From NCBI GenBank assembly GCA_026874595.1, contig CM049306.1:10933019-10997018 (forward strand): 64,000 nucleotides of DNA. The letters are read 5' to 3'. Positions 53,207-62,715 of this stretch are shown in pieces. Under the pieces are notes generated by a model. That model did no database searches and was not told the origin of the DNA. It saw only the letters and a program-made list of their open reading frames with translations. Source of the DNA: Sipunculus nudus (taxonomy: Eukaryota; Annelida; Sipuncula; Golfingiida; Sipunculidae). The stretch's first letter is position 1. Each line of letters starts with the position of its first letter. The translations under genes and the position numbers were made by a program.

Positions 53207-56065
53207 CGCAGACATAGTTTATGAATTGGGTAATATAATATTGTCTCATTTACTATTACTACATAATATAATCAGCTAAAAAAATTTCTATCATATTTCC
53301 TATATTCCTATATCTATATACCCCCTTGAAGTGACCCCGCATACACCCTCCCTTAGTACAGAAATATTGTGCAGCAGTCTTAACGGAGCAAATCAGTGTT
53401 ATCCGTAAACACAGAGCAAATCCGTAATTCATGAATTAAAAAGGGGTGAACTGTTGCATCAGCTTTAAAAATCTGAAACCTGGATAAATGTTAACAGATA
53501 TTGATAAAATGGGAGATGTTACAACTCAACCGGGGGGCACCCCCTCTAGATCCGCCACTGCAGGATTTAGGAAAAGAGGGGTCAAACCCTAATGGACCTA
53601 ATGGACCCCCCCCCCCCCCCCCCCCCGGATTCGCTTCTGCTAATGGTATACATGTATAGAGAAGAATGTAGATAAAGCCTATAAAACCATGTTGGATTAG
53701 AATTGGCACATACCAAATTACACTCTATTTAATGTTTTTTATATGTTGGCTTGATGAAATAAGAAACCAGCAAAATAAATAAGCATTAGTGCGTATAATG
53801 TGTAGAGTGGCCCAAGCTGACAAATATACAATAACTGGAGTCTGCTGGTTTAAGCAGAATTAAATTCTGGTGGAAGTTTAGAAGAAACAACCTCGTGATA
53901 TTACAATAGATTTATTTGTTCTTTTTGCCCATTAATTCATACTAATTTAACCTCTTGCCTCTCTCAGTTTTGCATACATTTTTTTACACCTTTGCATCAA
54001 TACATGGATCCAGTCATATTTGTTATACATATAAATAGTACGAACTGGGAACAGTCGACTAGTAAAGGTTCCAGCTCCCTGAAGTCAGCAGATCGTCTGG
54101 TCTGACGCGCGACGTTGCGTTTCCTGTGCCGTGTAATGACTGCGTACAACACAATTACACTATGCTTCTTTTTTACATGTGGGCTTCCGAGCCTTATAAG
54201 TTGCGAAGGATGCGTGGAACTCTAGCGCGGGCTCGGATATCCTTTATATTACTGCTTATTAATCATGCCTATATATACATCATGATGTAAGCACAAATCT
54301 GACCTTTAAAGTATTTCCTTTTTTTTTAAATTTTCTACAAAACGTTCTGATTTTATTTCTTCATCGATCGTGCTTTCTGCTCGATAATTTGCCGCGGACG
54401 GAACCGTGGCATTTCTAGTCTGTGCCAAGGGAAAAAGAAACGACTGGATCATTATTATCTCCACAATACCATACATCGTGGGATAGACTTGTTTCAAGAT
54501 TGATAAAAAACAAAACTCTTTGAGTGGTGTGTAGTAGGATTCTATAATATTAGACCGCGTTTTTATTTCTTTCTACAGGCTAGCCTTTATTATGAAACCC
54601 TCTATTACTGCCTTCAATTTTCTCCTAGTCTTTTGCTGTAAATCTTTACTGTTGCAACAACATTTTTGTCTAATCAGAGCCAAGTAACGGTATCAGGCTG
54701 GATGGTTTTAAAATTAATTTAATGTGGCTTTGTAATCAACAAAACACTGTCTCGGCTACATAAAAAGACAATCAAAATTGTGGAATTTCTTCTTATATAT
54801 GTTTCCTCGTATTGTTTTATCTTCTTATCGTTCGAGTTGATTGCCAAAAATCCCTTATGAATGTCAAACTCTGGCCGGATTTCTGAAGGCCTGACAAGCC
54901 AAAATTCCAGAAATTAGCTGAAGTGAGCATGTTTTTTTTCTCTGCAAATGTCCTTTAATTTTAGGTTCATCAGCGAGCTTCTTATTTTTCCTGGTAACCC
55001 ACTTTTTGATTATACCTTAGCTGAACTTTATCTAAATTCAGAAGAAATGTGATTAAGTTTGGTTTGATCACAAATGTTGCCACATTAAAACTGTTCTCTG
55101 AAATTAGATCCCTGATCAAAGGCCTAACATCTAAATACGGTGGCCCCGAAATGTTACCATCATGTATGGTTATTGGAAATGCCATGCAGAATGTTCTTAT
55201 TTTTCAGATGAAGTTTATGTATCGTGCAGGACATTCTAGGTTGTTCTCACAGTTTCCCTTTACGTACTTTCAATATTAATTACAGTATAATCTCCTTTTT
55301 TTGTCAAAGCCAGGTTCAATGAACTCGCTGGTGGTAGTTGAGCTAGGGTGGCGCGTGCCAGATCATAGATATTTATTGTATATCTGAATAGGCATAGAAG
55401 AGCAACTTTCTTTTAAAGACCAGAGAACCCAAACTGGTTCAAGCTATGTTAATTGCCAGGTATTCTGGCCAGAAAACTAGTGCATGATAAAGGGGAATGG
55501 CTGGAATGGTGCTAACTAAATTATACTGGAAAATTCTAGAACACGATTGTCGCGCGTGATAAAGTTGACGAGCTTGCATTTGTGAGAGTTGCATATAAAT
55601 GACTATATACAAAAAGAATATGTTTTTATTAATCCATGAGTATTATTTATGTCTATGTAGATTTTTTTTTTAAATTCTCTAAGATTACCATTCACCCTTA
55701 ACTATTGACATATCTGTGTAATTATCAGATTACGATTACTTTAGAGAATTTATTTGGTTTCAACATACTGGTTTCTGTATAATTGTCAAATAACCTGCTG
55801 CTAGGTTTAAATCTGATCTCACTGAAAATCTAAAATATGATTTTGTTCATTTCAGGCAATCTATTTGATGACTGAGTCTGACTCTGAGAAAATTGGAGAC
55901 GCTCCGGCTACAAGGACAAAGGATATTTTTACAAAAATGGACGAAAATAAAGATGGCGTGATCAGTCGTGAGGAGTTTGTTAAGGGTTGTATCAATGACG
56001 AGACCCTGTTTAAGCTTCTATCTGGATCGTCAACTAATTCGGATGATCAGGCCAACAACACGTGA
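23830..56065 (+). CDS. Neuronal calcium sensor (NCS) family EF-hand protein, four-exon gene
   Basis: Join of 23830-23934, 45326-45481, 52769-52885 and 55856-56065; 195 residues plus TGA. NCS proteins are small calcium-binding proteins, usually N-myristoylated, that tether to membranes on calcium binding and regulate channels, receptors, kinases or guanylate cyclase in neurons and photoreceptors. Seen here: Met-Gly start with MGNKTAKLS (myristoylation-type), EF1 disabled with CPAG at residues 38-41, canonical loops EF2 (73-84), EF3 (109-120) and EF4 (155-166). Length fits the family (about 190-200). All introns are phase 0 with GT..AG borders; sizes are 21,391, 7,287 and 2,970 bp. ITTAGK at the EF2-EF3 linker recalls the recoverin/visinin branch rather than the TSRG of hippocalcin, NCS-1 and neurocalcin. 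The C-terminal tail ([12 protein letters not shown]) is polar and unlike vertebrate members. The orthology group is left open: recoverin-like, neurocalcin-like or a lophotrochozoan-specific paralogue. Confidence 0.93.
23935..30995 (+). other. NCS intron 1, first part: no gene seen
   Basis: Mostly unremarkable AT-rich sequence. Contains G13 runs at 25802-25814 and 26391-26403, an (AT)n at 27499-27516, and a G-tract-rich repeat at 27650-27781. Open frames at 27003-27248 and 28517-28844 lack family features; the longer frames at 28524 have no ATG start. Confidence 0.5.
27650..27781. repeat. G-tract repeat ending ctggatccgcttctt
   Basis: Two G runs (27666-27675 and a G16 at 27727-27742) followed by gtccgcaccccttgaccctc and ccccctggatccgcttctt. 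A related terminus (C21 then ggattcgcttctg) occurs at 53606-53637, and another (ccccctctagatccgccactg) at about 53541-53561. The recurring end suggests a dispersed mobile element. Confidence 0.5.
30996..31881 (+). repeat. Degenerate minisatellite, unit about 34-36 bp, about 25 copies
   Basis: Units of the form ccaccgtcgtcatcagatat followed by tcaccttattccgg recur with frequent substitutions over about 0.89 kb within NCS intron 1. The open frame across its first third (30924-31295) is a by-product of the repeat. Confidence 0.93.
31882..32119 (+). other. NCS intron 1, between minisatellite and LINE
   Basis: No feature recognised. The open frame running from 31941 continues into the LINE 3' end and is not a gene. 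Confidence 0.5.
32480..33060 (-). pseudogene. LINE ORF2 C-terminal region, degraded
   Basis: Downstream of the reverse transcriptase on the - strand, pieces include [45 protein letters not shown] and [12 protein letters not shown]. These follow the usual order of the post-polymerase region in CR1/Jockey-type elements. Stops and frameshifts interrupt it, including an A-run near 32838. Confidence 0.75.
33075..33560 (-). pseudogene. LINE reverse transcriptase, frameshifted
   Basis: The domain reads in at least three segments in different frames. The upstream part is [10 protein letters not shown] followed by a stop, then [18 protein letters not shown]. Next, [20 protein letters not shown] at about 33308-33368 is the palm motif common to LINE enzymes. 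The catalytic YADD (codons at 33262-33273) lies in another frame within [14 protein letters not shown], so an indel separates it from the preceding motif. After it, [16 protein letters not shown] resumes the first frame. The breaks and stops make it non-functional. Longest single frame: 33075-33410. Confidence 0.85.
34251..39590 (+). other. NCS intron 1, middle: no gene seen
   Basis: No exon recognised on either strand. A GC-richer patch at 36400-36790 has several overlapping open frames on both strands, typical of stop-poor sequence. A C17 run lies at 38302-38318. A tRNA-like phrase (ccaatgggtagagtgga ... gattgatccc) occurs at about 34919-34968 but does not fold convincingly. Confidence 0.5.
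39591..39883 (+). repeat. Tandem duplication, period 146 bp
   Basis: Unit 1 starts gttaatcaacgaacggca at 39591 and unit 2 restarts with the same phrase at 39737. Both end near ctatgataatatttt or ctgtgataatatttt. The units have diverged by scattered substitutions and small indels. Confidence 0.9.
39884..43261 (+). other. NCS intron 1, later part: no gene seen
   Basis: Contains a T-rich/G-tract region at 41000-41620 with a G11 run (41528-41538), and a GC-rich, CpG-containing island at about 42690-43080. Open frames there on the - strand overlap in all three frames and lack family motifs. Confidence 0.5.
42690..43080. other. GC-rich island within NCS intron 1
   Basis: Marked local rise in G+C with CpGs and a ggcggggcgggc stretch at about 42877-42888. 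Three - strand frames are open at once, reflecting a lack of stops rather than coding. It could be an alternative promoter, an enhancer or an unrecognised repeat. Confidence 0.35.
43262..44148. mobile_element. 887-bp inverted-repeat-bounded element with internal tandem repeats
   Basis: A perfect 10-bp terminal inverted repeat ATCCCCCGCC (43262-43271) / GGCGGGGGAT (44139-44148); the flanks ccaa / aattgg extend the symmetry. Near the right end is a short gacgg-rich stretch (about 44080-44104) and a hairpin (cacccgctcattcgaggcggg). Internally about five units of roughly 150 bp share aaatgtaaccaaaa...taatcaggtgaggagaccc, with anchors at about 43387, 43529, 43688 and 43838. No coding frame. It probably represents a non-autonomous DNA transposon. 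Confidence 0.75.
44149..45325 (+). other. NCS intron 1, end
   Basis: Contains the (AT)n at 44223-44276 and an A+C-rich patch at 44520-44720 with an open frame of no recognised identity. It ends in a pyrimidine-rich tract and aactaacag acceptor just before 45326. Confidence 0.5.
44223..44276. repeat. (AT)n microsatellite
   Basis: About 54 bp of uninterrupted AT dinucleotides. Confidence 0.95.
45326..45481 (+). CDS. NCS gene coding exon 2 (EF1 and EF2)
   Basis: Residues 36-87, 156 nt, phase 0 at both ends. It begins RDCPAGELS: the Cys-Pro-x-Gly at 38-41 replaces the normal EF1 loop ligands, so EF1 should not bind calcium, as in all NCS proteins. [19 protein letters not shown] contains EF2: loop Asp73-Glu84 with Asp, Asp, Ser, Lys, Asp, Glu at positions 1, 3, 5, 7, 9, 12, predicted functional. 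Acceptor AG at 45324-45325; donor GTTGGT at 45482, non-consensus after GT. Confidence 0.95.
47148..47250. repeat. Cluster of AGTACTC / GAGTACT motifs
   Basis: At least eight copies of gtactc or gagtac in both orientations within about 100 bp. Such subterminal clusters resemble hAT-type transposon ends, like the TGTACC cluster in the element at 1372-2083, but no terminal inverted repeat or target duplication was confirmed. Confidence 0.6.
48361..49527. mobile_element. Possible inverted-repeat-bounded element in intron 2
   Basis: CACCGGATGCGTTCGAACGA (48361-48380, continuing atat) and its near-perfect inverted copy, which ends CGCATCCGGTG at 49527, lie 1.1 kb apart with the CACCGG ends outermost. 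One mismatch over about 23 bp. No transposase and no clear target duplication; the intervening sequence is AT-rich. Confidence 0.5.
52769..52885 (+). CDS. NCS gene coding exon 3 (EF3)
   Basis: Residues 88-126, 117 nt, phase 0. It opens [18 protein letters not shown], the EF2-EF3 hinge, where TTAGK matches recoverin-type proteins. EF3 loop Asp109-Glu120 ([12 protein letters not shown]) has Asp, Asp, Asn, Thr, Glu, Glu at ligand positions and the invariant Gly at 6, predicted functional. Acceptor ttcag at 52764-52768; donor GTAACC at 52886. Confidence 0.95.
53142..53200. repeat. (AT)n microsatellite
   Basis: About 59 bp of uninterrupted AT dinucleotides. Confidence 0.95.
53516..53640. repeat. 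C-tract repeat with gcggatc-type termini
   Basis: ccccctctagatccgccactg (about 53541-53561) is followed by a direct repeat taatggacc, taatggacc, then C21 and ggattcgcttctg. The termini echo the sequence at 27763-27781. In reverse complement, cagtggcggatct is a hAT-type start phrase, suggesting nested transposon ends. Confidence 0.5.
55856..56065 (+). CDS. NCS gene coding exon 4 (EF4 and C-terminus)
   Basis: Residues 127-195 plus TGA at 56063-56065; 210 nt. EF4 loop Asp155-Glu166 ([12 protein letters not shown]) has Asp, Asn, Asp, Val, Ser, Glu at ligand positions with Gly at 6, compatible with calcium binding. [17 protein letters not shown] corresponds to the family's exit helix and C-terminal helix. 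The linker [17 protein letters not shown] is about two residues shorter than in vertebrate relatives. The acidic, Asn-rich tail has no lipidation or basic motif. Acceptor ttcag at 55851-55855. Confidence 0.95.
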   Translation, partial: AIYLMTESDSEKIGDAPATRTKDIFTKMDENKDGVISREEFVKGCINDETLFKLLSGSSTNSDDQANNT

Positions 56066-56790
56066 TATCAATATATTACAAAAAGTATTATTTCTTGTTG
56101 GTGTCGTTAATAACTATATATAAATGACATTGGTTTCTGTGCAACGAAAGAGGGATGTCGGACATCTTGCATATAAGGAAAACTGTTAGTCACGTGGTCA
56201 CGTGTTCGGTTATGAGATTATTCGAGGGTTTAATCATTGGACAAGGACAGTCACGTGGTTTAATTGTTTGACCCGTGATGATTATATGCAAAAATTAAAT
56301 GGTATGAATGGCAATGATGCTGAACGCTGTGACTTGTAATCATAGAGACCGCTTCAGAAGGAATATTGCCTTAATTAAAATTCTGTGCAGCTTTTCTTTT
56401 CACCTGTTCACAGGTCTACTTATGTAGCTTGTTGGGATATTAAAAGCAACAATGAGGAAGCTATAACATATTTTCCCTTTAAATTAATGTAAAAGATGCC
56501 ACCAGTGTGTGCAAATGTATGACAAGGTTTATATCCGCCTGGTAGTTTCGTTGAACTGCTTTGTATGACGTCGTGTCGAATATATATAATAATTATGATT
56601 ATGTTAAGATATATTATTTATAACCCAGGTAAAGTATGGGCACACAGCTATTCACAATGCTGACATTGTTGAAATGTTTGATAACTGTGTTTGTGGGTTG
56701 AACTGTCATTATTTTTATATATTTTTATTTCTTTGCAATATAATAACTTGATTATATGTCAAAATTAAACATCCTTTGAACAGAGCAGTG
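56066..56790 (+). other. NCS 3' UTR (putative)
   Basis: AT-rich sequence following the stop. No canonical AATAAA was found close by; ATTAAA variants occur at 56294-56299, 56374-56379 and 56764-56769, the last being a plausible poly(A) signal. The extent is inferred only. Confidence 0.35.
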
Positions 56791-58400
56791 GCTAACATTT
56801 TAATCACAATTTTACATCTTTCATGTTAGCGCCTTCTGCATTCATTCCATGCGTATGGTCTTTCAGTGAAGTCAGGTAACCTGGAACACAAGTCACTTGT
56901 AGACTGTTACCTTCCTATTGCCCGATATCGAGCCCTGACGTCTTTAACAGGAATAGGAATACAAACATGTCTGTATAGCAGGATATTTTCTAGAAGTCTT
57001 AAAATATACGGTACTCATTACTCATCAAAGAATTCATTCTAAGCGTTATTTTACGTTTTTTAACGTGATTTGTTTACGTTAAAACAACATCTAAGCATGT
57101 GTGCAACGGGACTCAGCCGCCCACATCAGGTTGACATGATTTTACTTTATTATTCTACGTCATTTACGTCATTTTACGTGATTTATTATCGTTTAAACAA
57201 CATCTAAGCATGTATGCGACGGTACTCAACCACTTATATGAGGTTTGGCATGAATTTGACCTCTGGCATATTACTTTTTAAATGGAATTAAAATTCCCGT
57301 GGAGGGAATGGGGGTCCGCGCCATTTTTAAATGAACGTTTGGATCAAAGCCATGTAAAACCTGAAGTTGTCATCACATTAAAAACACAGAATGAAAAGAA
57401 GGATTTACTCTGTAGAGATTTAGAGATATCAACAAAGTTCAGTTTATTAGATTCGTTTCAAGTAATTTTATTCATGACGTAATTTTCTCCCTGCCAACTG
57501 GAGCTACACCGGCTGTGATGTCCCGTATATTTAATTCTGGTATGAAAAGTTTACGCTGCACGCACGTATGCTGTTACCGTGGAAGCCGATTTGCGCGTGT
57601 CCATTGAAGGATCATGTTTAAAACAAACACACAAAGGACCCACGCTGGTTAACACGATATGGATGCAACTGTGTCATAGAATGTACATAAGATTTAATTG
57701 TATGCAAGAAGTTTTGATTCAATATTTTTTTTTTTCGCTTAGCCTGCACACGGACACCGCTCTTGTATAGTTTTATCGAAACACTTTTTTACGCAGTTTC
57801 TTCTGAGAGACTGGCTTAAGGCCTTGTTATAAAGTAGAACTTGTATATTCATATAAACCTGTAAAATTATTCGCCAAACTCTAACCGTCTTCGCCAGTCC
57901 TTTGTGACATTCAACCTACAAGTGCGTGATATAAAATAACTCATCACTTTTTTCGAGTTGTCCGCACATCATACACTTAAATTATTCAAGGGTCTTATTG
58001 CACAATAGGCAATGTTCATCACGTTTAAAACAGCCACCTTAAAAATGCATAATGCTTGGGTTCAGTCTCACATTTGATTAACACCGAAACCTTTTGGCCG
58101 CTCATTTTTTGTAAAATCCAGTTACTGATCATTATTATTTGAAATTATAATTAATACATTATTTAAAAATAATTTTATAAATAGAAATAACATTCCAAAG
58201 TGCAAGAAAATCAAAGCACGTTAAAAGAATGCTTTAAATTAAGATAACAGTCCGTCAACATCGCGACATTTTGGTCAAAGTTCACTAGTTTATACCCATA
58301 TTCGGTCCAGATTTGGATACTGGCTGCCGGTAAAACATCGTTATTTTAACGAAAAGGGAATCTTTATTTTTTATGTGCATATTAACTTTCTGGTGGGCGT
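56791..58400. other. Convergent intergenic region
   Basis: Between the two 3' ends. Holds the 113-bp duplication at 57046-57262; otherwise no gene. Small open frames at 57282-57482 and 57579-57770 have no identifiable features. Confidence 0.45.
57046..57262 (+). repeat. Tandem duplication, period about 113 bp
   Basis: Two diverged units share ttttacgt, gtgattt, and aaacaacatctaagcatgt (57082 and 57195), then gactcagc / tactcaac and catcaggtt / tatgaggtt. Confidence 0.8.
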
Positions 58401-61400
58401 TATTATATAAAAGCAGCAACACACATAAAGTTAAGTTTCTAATTACTAGCCTCCAATTCCAAATCCAGCGAACTAACTAGGATTGCTATATTTTTATTGT
58501 TCAACTGGTCAACAGGCTCTTTGGTTACTGTATAATAAAAATTAAACTGAATATGTTGGGAAAACATACACTTTATTTGGTATAAAATATACATAAATGC
58601 ATCATTAACAAGCGACGGAATCATGATTATGAAAATTAACAGATTACAGAAATGATATACAAGCTGCAAAAGTCTTGGTTATGATATGTATAAAAAGAAA
58701 AATGGATAAAATCATATCTGACTTACACATGATTTGAATTTACCTTGAAACAAACATTCTAATTCCATGGAATACAGCTGTAAGGATTATACGTGACTCA
58801 ACTCATTAACTTAGAACAAACCGAGTAGAGCAAAATTAAAATAAGACTAAGAGACACAATGTGTGAAAAAAAATCGTTTCCTTTCTTCTCGCTTGCGCGA
58901 ATGCATTTTAATCAGCGCTTGGAATCAGATTTATTTATTCAAATTCATTGGCGAAAGCCGCTGTTCCGTAATGGCAAGACTAAAAAAAGATAATGGAAAT
59001 TTGATGAGAAACGGCTTAGATGCAGAAGCCAAATCAAGTTAGTATACTTTGAATAAATGATGACGCACGTGAAACGCCAGGTTAGTGACTGTTCTTTTTC
59101 TTTTTTTTTGTCTTAGAGTCGCGCAACAATAAAAACGGGTGTGTGAATAGATATACCCAAATTGAAGGAAATACAAAATATTTATAAAAAGCCAAGGAAA
59201 ACTGTAATGGCCAGAATGTTTAATGCCCCTCATAACAAGTCATTCACTGGCAGATACGGGGTCTACGAAAGGGTAAAGGGGATGGGGGCGTAGTAATGGA
59301 CCTATTTGCAAAAGAAAATCAAGCTACAAGGTATATTATGGGTCTTTGAAACAGCATTTCTCTACGAATTTAGTTAAAATCAAATTACAGTTGCTAAAAT
59401 CAATTAATCCAGGACACAATGGAGAAAGTTGGGAGATCCATGAATATCTGAATCCGGCCACTTAACCCCACCATCCATCAATGTAACAAAATTTTGTAAA
59501 CAAAAAATACTATTAATACACTTATGACAGGCTATAAGCTACTGGCAAGGTTTTGGGTTTGATTACTATTCCTTTAGTGCATATGAGTGAGCATTGATAA
59601 TAACTAAACAAATGATTACTAATGGTATATTATCCAATATGTGATGATCAGTAGTACACGTACATTTTTACAATGCACACAAGGTATATGTAATGTAGTG
59701 ATGGGGTTAAATAACGTCATCATTTGAAAAAGCATTGTTAATCCCTGACAACAAAAGCAAGTCTATTAAGTGGAGTATGAGGATCAAATAGACATAAAAA
59801 TCAAACGTTTACTGACAAAGAGAACTGAAATACACACTGTTATACAAGTGTAGCATATATAAAGCAGTGTAACGATATATATTTTATTATCTGGAATCAA
59901 AGCAAATACTGGAATGCACTTTTATTTTACATACTCTAAATATTTTAAATTGTGTGAAAAATTCTGGTAAAACTGAGCGATCTACCTGCAAGCTGATCAT
60001 TCCTACACCTTTCTCCTTTGAGAAAATACTTCAGAATGCCAGTTCTTCAAAAAGCTCACAAATTTTTTGTTGTTTGTGATCCTTTTAATACCATAACATA
60101 ATCAAAAACTGAAATATAATAAAATATAATAAAAACTCTAACAGAACATCAGAATGAATGACTTGCTTATAGGTATTCATGATATACCAGTTGATGATTG
60201 TGAGTTGCAAAAGAGGGTTACAATAATAACAATACAAAGTTACCACTTACCATTACCTTACAGTAGAAGACTTGTGCCCGACAGTAACTACTCCTGGCAC
60301 GACAGTAGCATATATCCTGATATAAACTGAGTGATCTGTTTATTTAGAATTTCTTCATATCTTATTGTCAGTTGGCAAAGCAAATGAGAATGATTAATAA
60401 TGAGAATAATTATGGTGCTTCCAGTTTGAGCCATTCCCATGGTAACAACTTTTTGGCAGGTTGGACTTTGATTGAAATAACTCTAGTTTTTGGCTAAAGT
60501 TTACATGATTATAAATGATAACCAATGATTCTGTGGATGTTTTCATAATTATATGCATGCTCAATATGAAGCCTAAATAATAACACATGCAATGTTAATG
60601 TTAAACATTCAGCACCTATCCTTACTCTCTAATCACCTGAAATATGGTCCATTATTTCTGGCAGAAATAATTATATTACACTGATTGGTGTATAGGAGTT
60701 AATGTCCCTAATTATCAATTCAAAAATAAATGTGTGGATTTAATCTGTCTTTATTATGGATGTGATATGAATTTATAACTGTCTATAAACATGCCCTCTT
60801 ATCTGCAACATGATTCATCTTTATTTGTCCATGTTAAAACCTACTATACAAACTTCTCAGTCAATAAGATTTGAATACAAAAAATTCACAAAATCTAGGA
60901 GCTGGGGTAATATCCAAATCATCAATATCAATTCAGACTACAAATATATGGAATTTTCCCTAGGATGTCAACATTGATAAATATCAACCTGTCTTACTCC
61001 TATTTAATTATTCACAATACTTAAAAATAATGGCTGTATTAAGCTGACTATAATATAAAAATTCATTCACGCCATTATTCAGATGTCCGCCATAAAACAA
61101 CTTTTTTCCTAGCAAGTTCATTCATGATGTGTAAAATCATAAACATATGTATAGGCGCATGTGTAAAAGAAATGCCACACTGTCATCCCCTCTCTCTAAA
61201 ATAAAACAAAGTCCTCACTCGCCTTCCTAGTATGTGATTGGGCCTGTCTTTATATATATCTTTCCAGACCAGAAACTCTAAATAAAAAACCAGCAAAGTC
61301 CCACTTGACAACTTTAAACAAGATAGGTCTCTAGTACAATAACTCCTTGTTGAAGATCATACAGATAAAGAATCCAGATTATAAAATTCAGAAAAATATT

Positions 61401-62589
61401 TAAGTTGACTCTTTATTCAAAAGATGGCAGCACAGTGAGGGTCTGTAGTCTGTGAATGCCTTGTTTTGAAAGGAAAATGTCATACATTTAAAAGATAATG
61501 CATGATTTAAATCAAGAAAGGAAAACTATACCTTAAACACAATGGGCAAAGTGTATGGGCCAAGAAAGGGGGGGGGGGGGTCTTGGTATTGGTAAAATCA
61601 GACATGGCCAGGGGATGCTTTGTCATTAACCCTCTGTAGTAGGGGTCCAGCCTCCTGTATTTCATACCCTGCACCCCCGGCCTCTATCATCTATCACAGT
61701 CATACTGGGTGGACCATCTGGTATCACACTCATCAGTTCAAAAATATCAATTTTTTTACCATAAAATATTCTGACAGCATCTAAGCACATTACAGATATA
61801 ATTTTGAAGGTACACTCTACAAAGATAACTGTATATCTTGGTTACAATTACATATAAACATGGCCACTGTTAATTATAGTAGGACCCCATTCATCTGATC
61901 ATTTTTACAATTACATATAAACCTGGCCACTCCTAATTACAGTAGGACCCCATTCATCTGAACATCATAGGGATGGTAAATTTGATCAGAGAATTTATCA
62001 CTCTGGTGTTTGAATATACACAGATCATTAACTCAGAGTATAACCCTTACTCTCAGTTATATAACAAACAAAATTACAGAATCTTCATTTTAAAACTATT
62101 TCAAATTTATGCCAGAACACACACCAAATGAGAAGTACACATTTATTTCAAGCTCCTGTGGCCCCCATTAAAAAAATACAGGCAAGACTCTTTTTATTTC
62201 AGCTAAACAGAAAAAAATGTTTGGTGTCCTAAATACAGATACATAAATGTCAGATAACGGAGGTTTAGACAAATGAGGTTCAACTGTTGCTATATTTCAC
62301 AATGAACATGGCAGGCTGATCATTGCTAAGTGTAATCTTGGTTTAAAACAATAAAATCATCAACTGTAAATTTCATTGAAGGTGATATCAGTCTATAAAA
62401 ACAAAATATTTTTTTCTTTACAATCACCAATAAAATTCATCTGTTTTACAAATACAATTAATTGCCAGCTTAACCTAATTATGTATTCTGGCAGGCTATG
62501 TTTGATTTCAGTATGACCAGATGTTTGTTGTATATGAGCTGCTGACTGGTTGTGCTTGCTGGGTGTAGAAATGACTAACTGTCCAGTCA
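58401..62589 (-). other. Probable 3' UTR and downstream of the EEA1-like gene
   Basis: Downstream of the stop codon on the - strand. Candidate poly(A) signals (AATAAA on -) appear at 61412-61417 and 60750-60755, among others, so the 3' end cannot be fixed. Contains a 63-bp duplication at 61842-61962 and a G13 run at 61568-61580. No exon recognised. Confidence 0.4.
61842..61962. repeat. Tandem duplication, period 63 bp
   Basis: ttacaattacatataaaca (61842) and its near-copy (61905) each continue through ggccact...aattayagtaggacccc to attcatctga. Confidence 0.9.
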
Positions 62590-62715
62590 TTAATGTTGAG
62601 AAAGGTCACTAAAACAGGCATCACAAACCCTCACAGGTTTCTTTGATGATGCAATTGCTGCTTGCTTGGAAGAACATTCATTGCAGAAAATATTTCCACA
62701 GTTTCGACAGTGGTG
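62590..62715 (-). CDS. EEA1: Last coding exon of an EEA1-like FYVE-finger protein
   Basis: On the - strand the exon runs from 62715 to the TAA at 62590-62592 and encodes 41 residues: [14 protein letters not shown] near the start, then [16 protein letters not shown] near the end. HHCR is part of the basic R(R/K)HHCR signature of FYVE fingers, which bind phosphatidylinositol 3-phosphate on early endosomes. Six of the eight zinc-ligand cysteines are here (residues 3, 6, 11, 14, 31, 34 of the exon); the first CxxC pair must lie in an upstream exon beyond the window. The ending [13 protein letters not shown] followed by a stop a few residues later is characteristic of EEA1, the early endosome tethering coiled-coil protein and Rab5 effector; RUFY proteins have a different ending. 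The acceptor on - is ttcag, ending at 62716. The small exon has no open start because it is internal to a spliced gene. Confidence 0.85.
   Translation of the reverse strand, partial: HHCRNCGNIFCNECSSKQAAIASSKKPVRVCDACFSDLSQH

Larger units (their letters stand above)
52886..55855 (+). other. NCS intron 3 (2,970 bp)
   Basis: Holds G-tracts at 53052-53070, an (AT)n at 53142-53200, and a C21-containing repeat at 53606-53637. No further exon. Open frames at 53491-53709 and 54982-55279 are not family-like. Confidence 0.55.

Noticed and set aside
53491-53709. Gly-rich - strand frame
   Set aside because: Produced by translation of the C21 tract and adjacent repeat.
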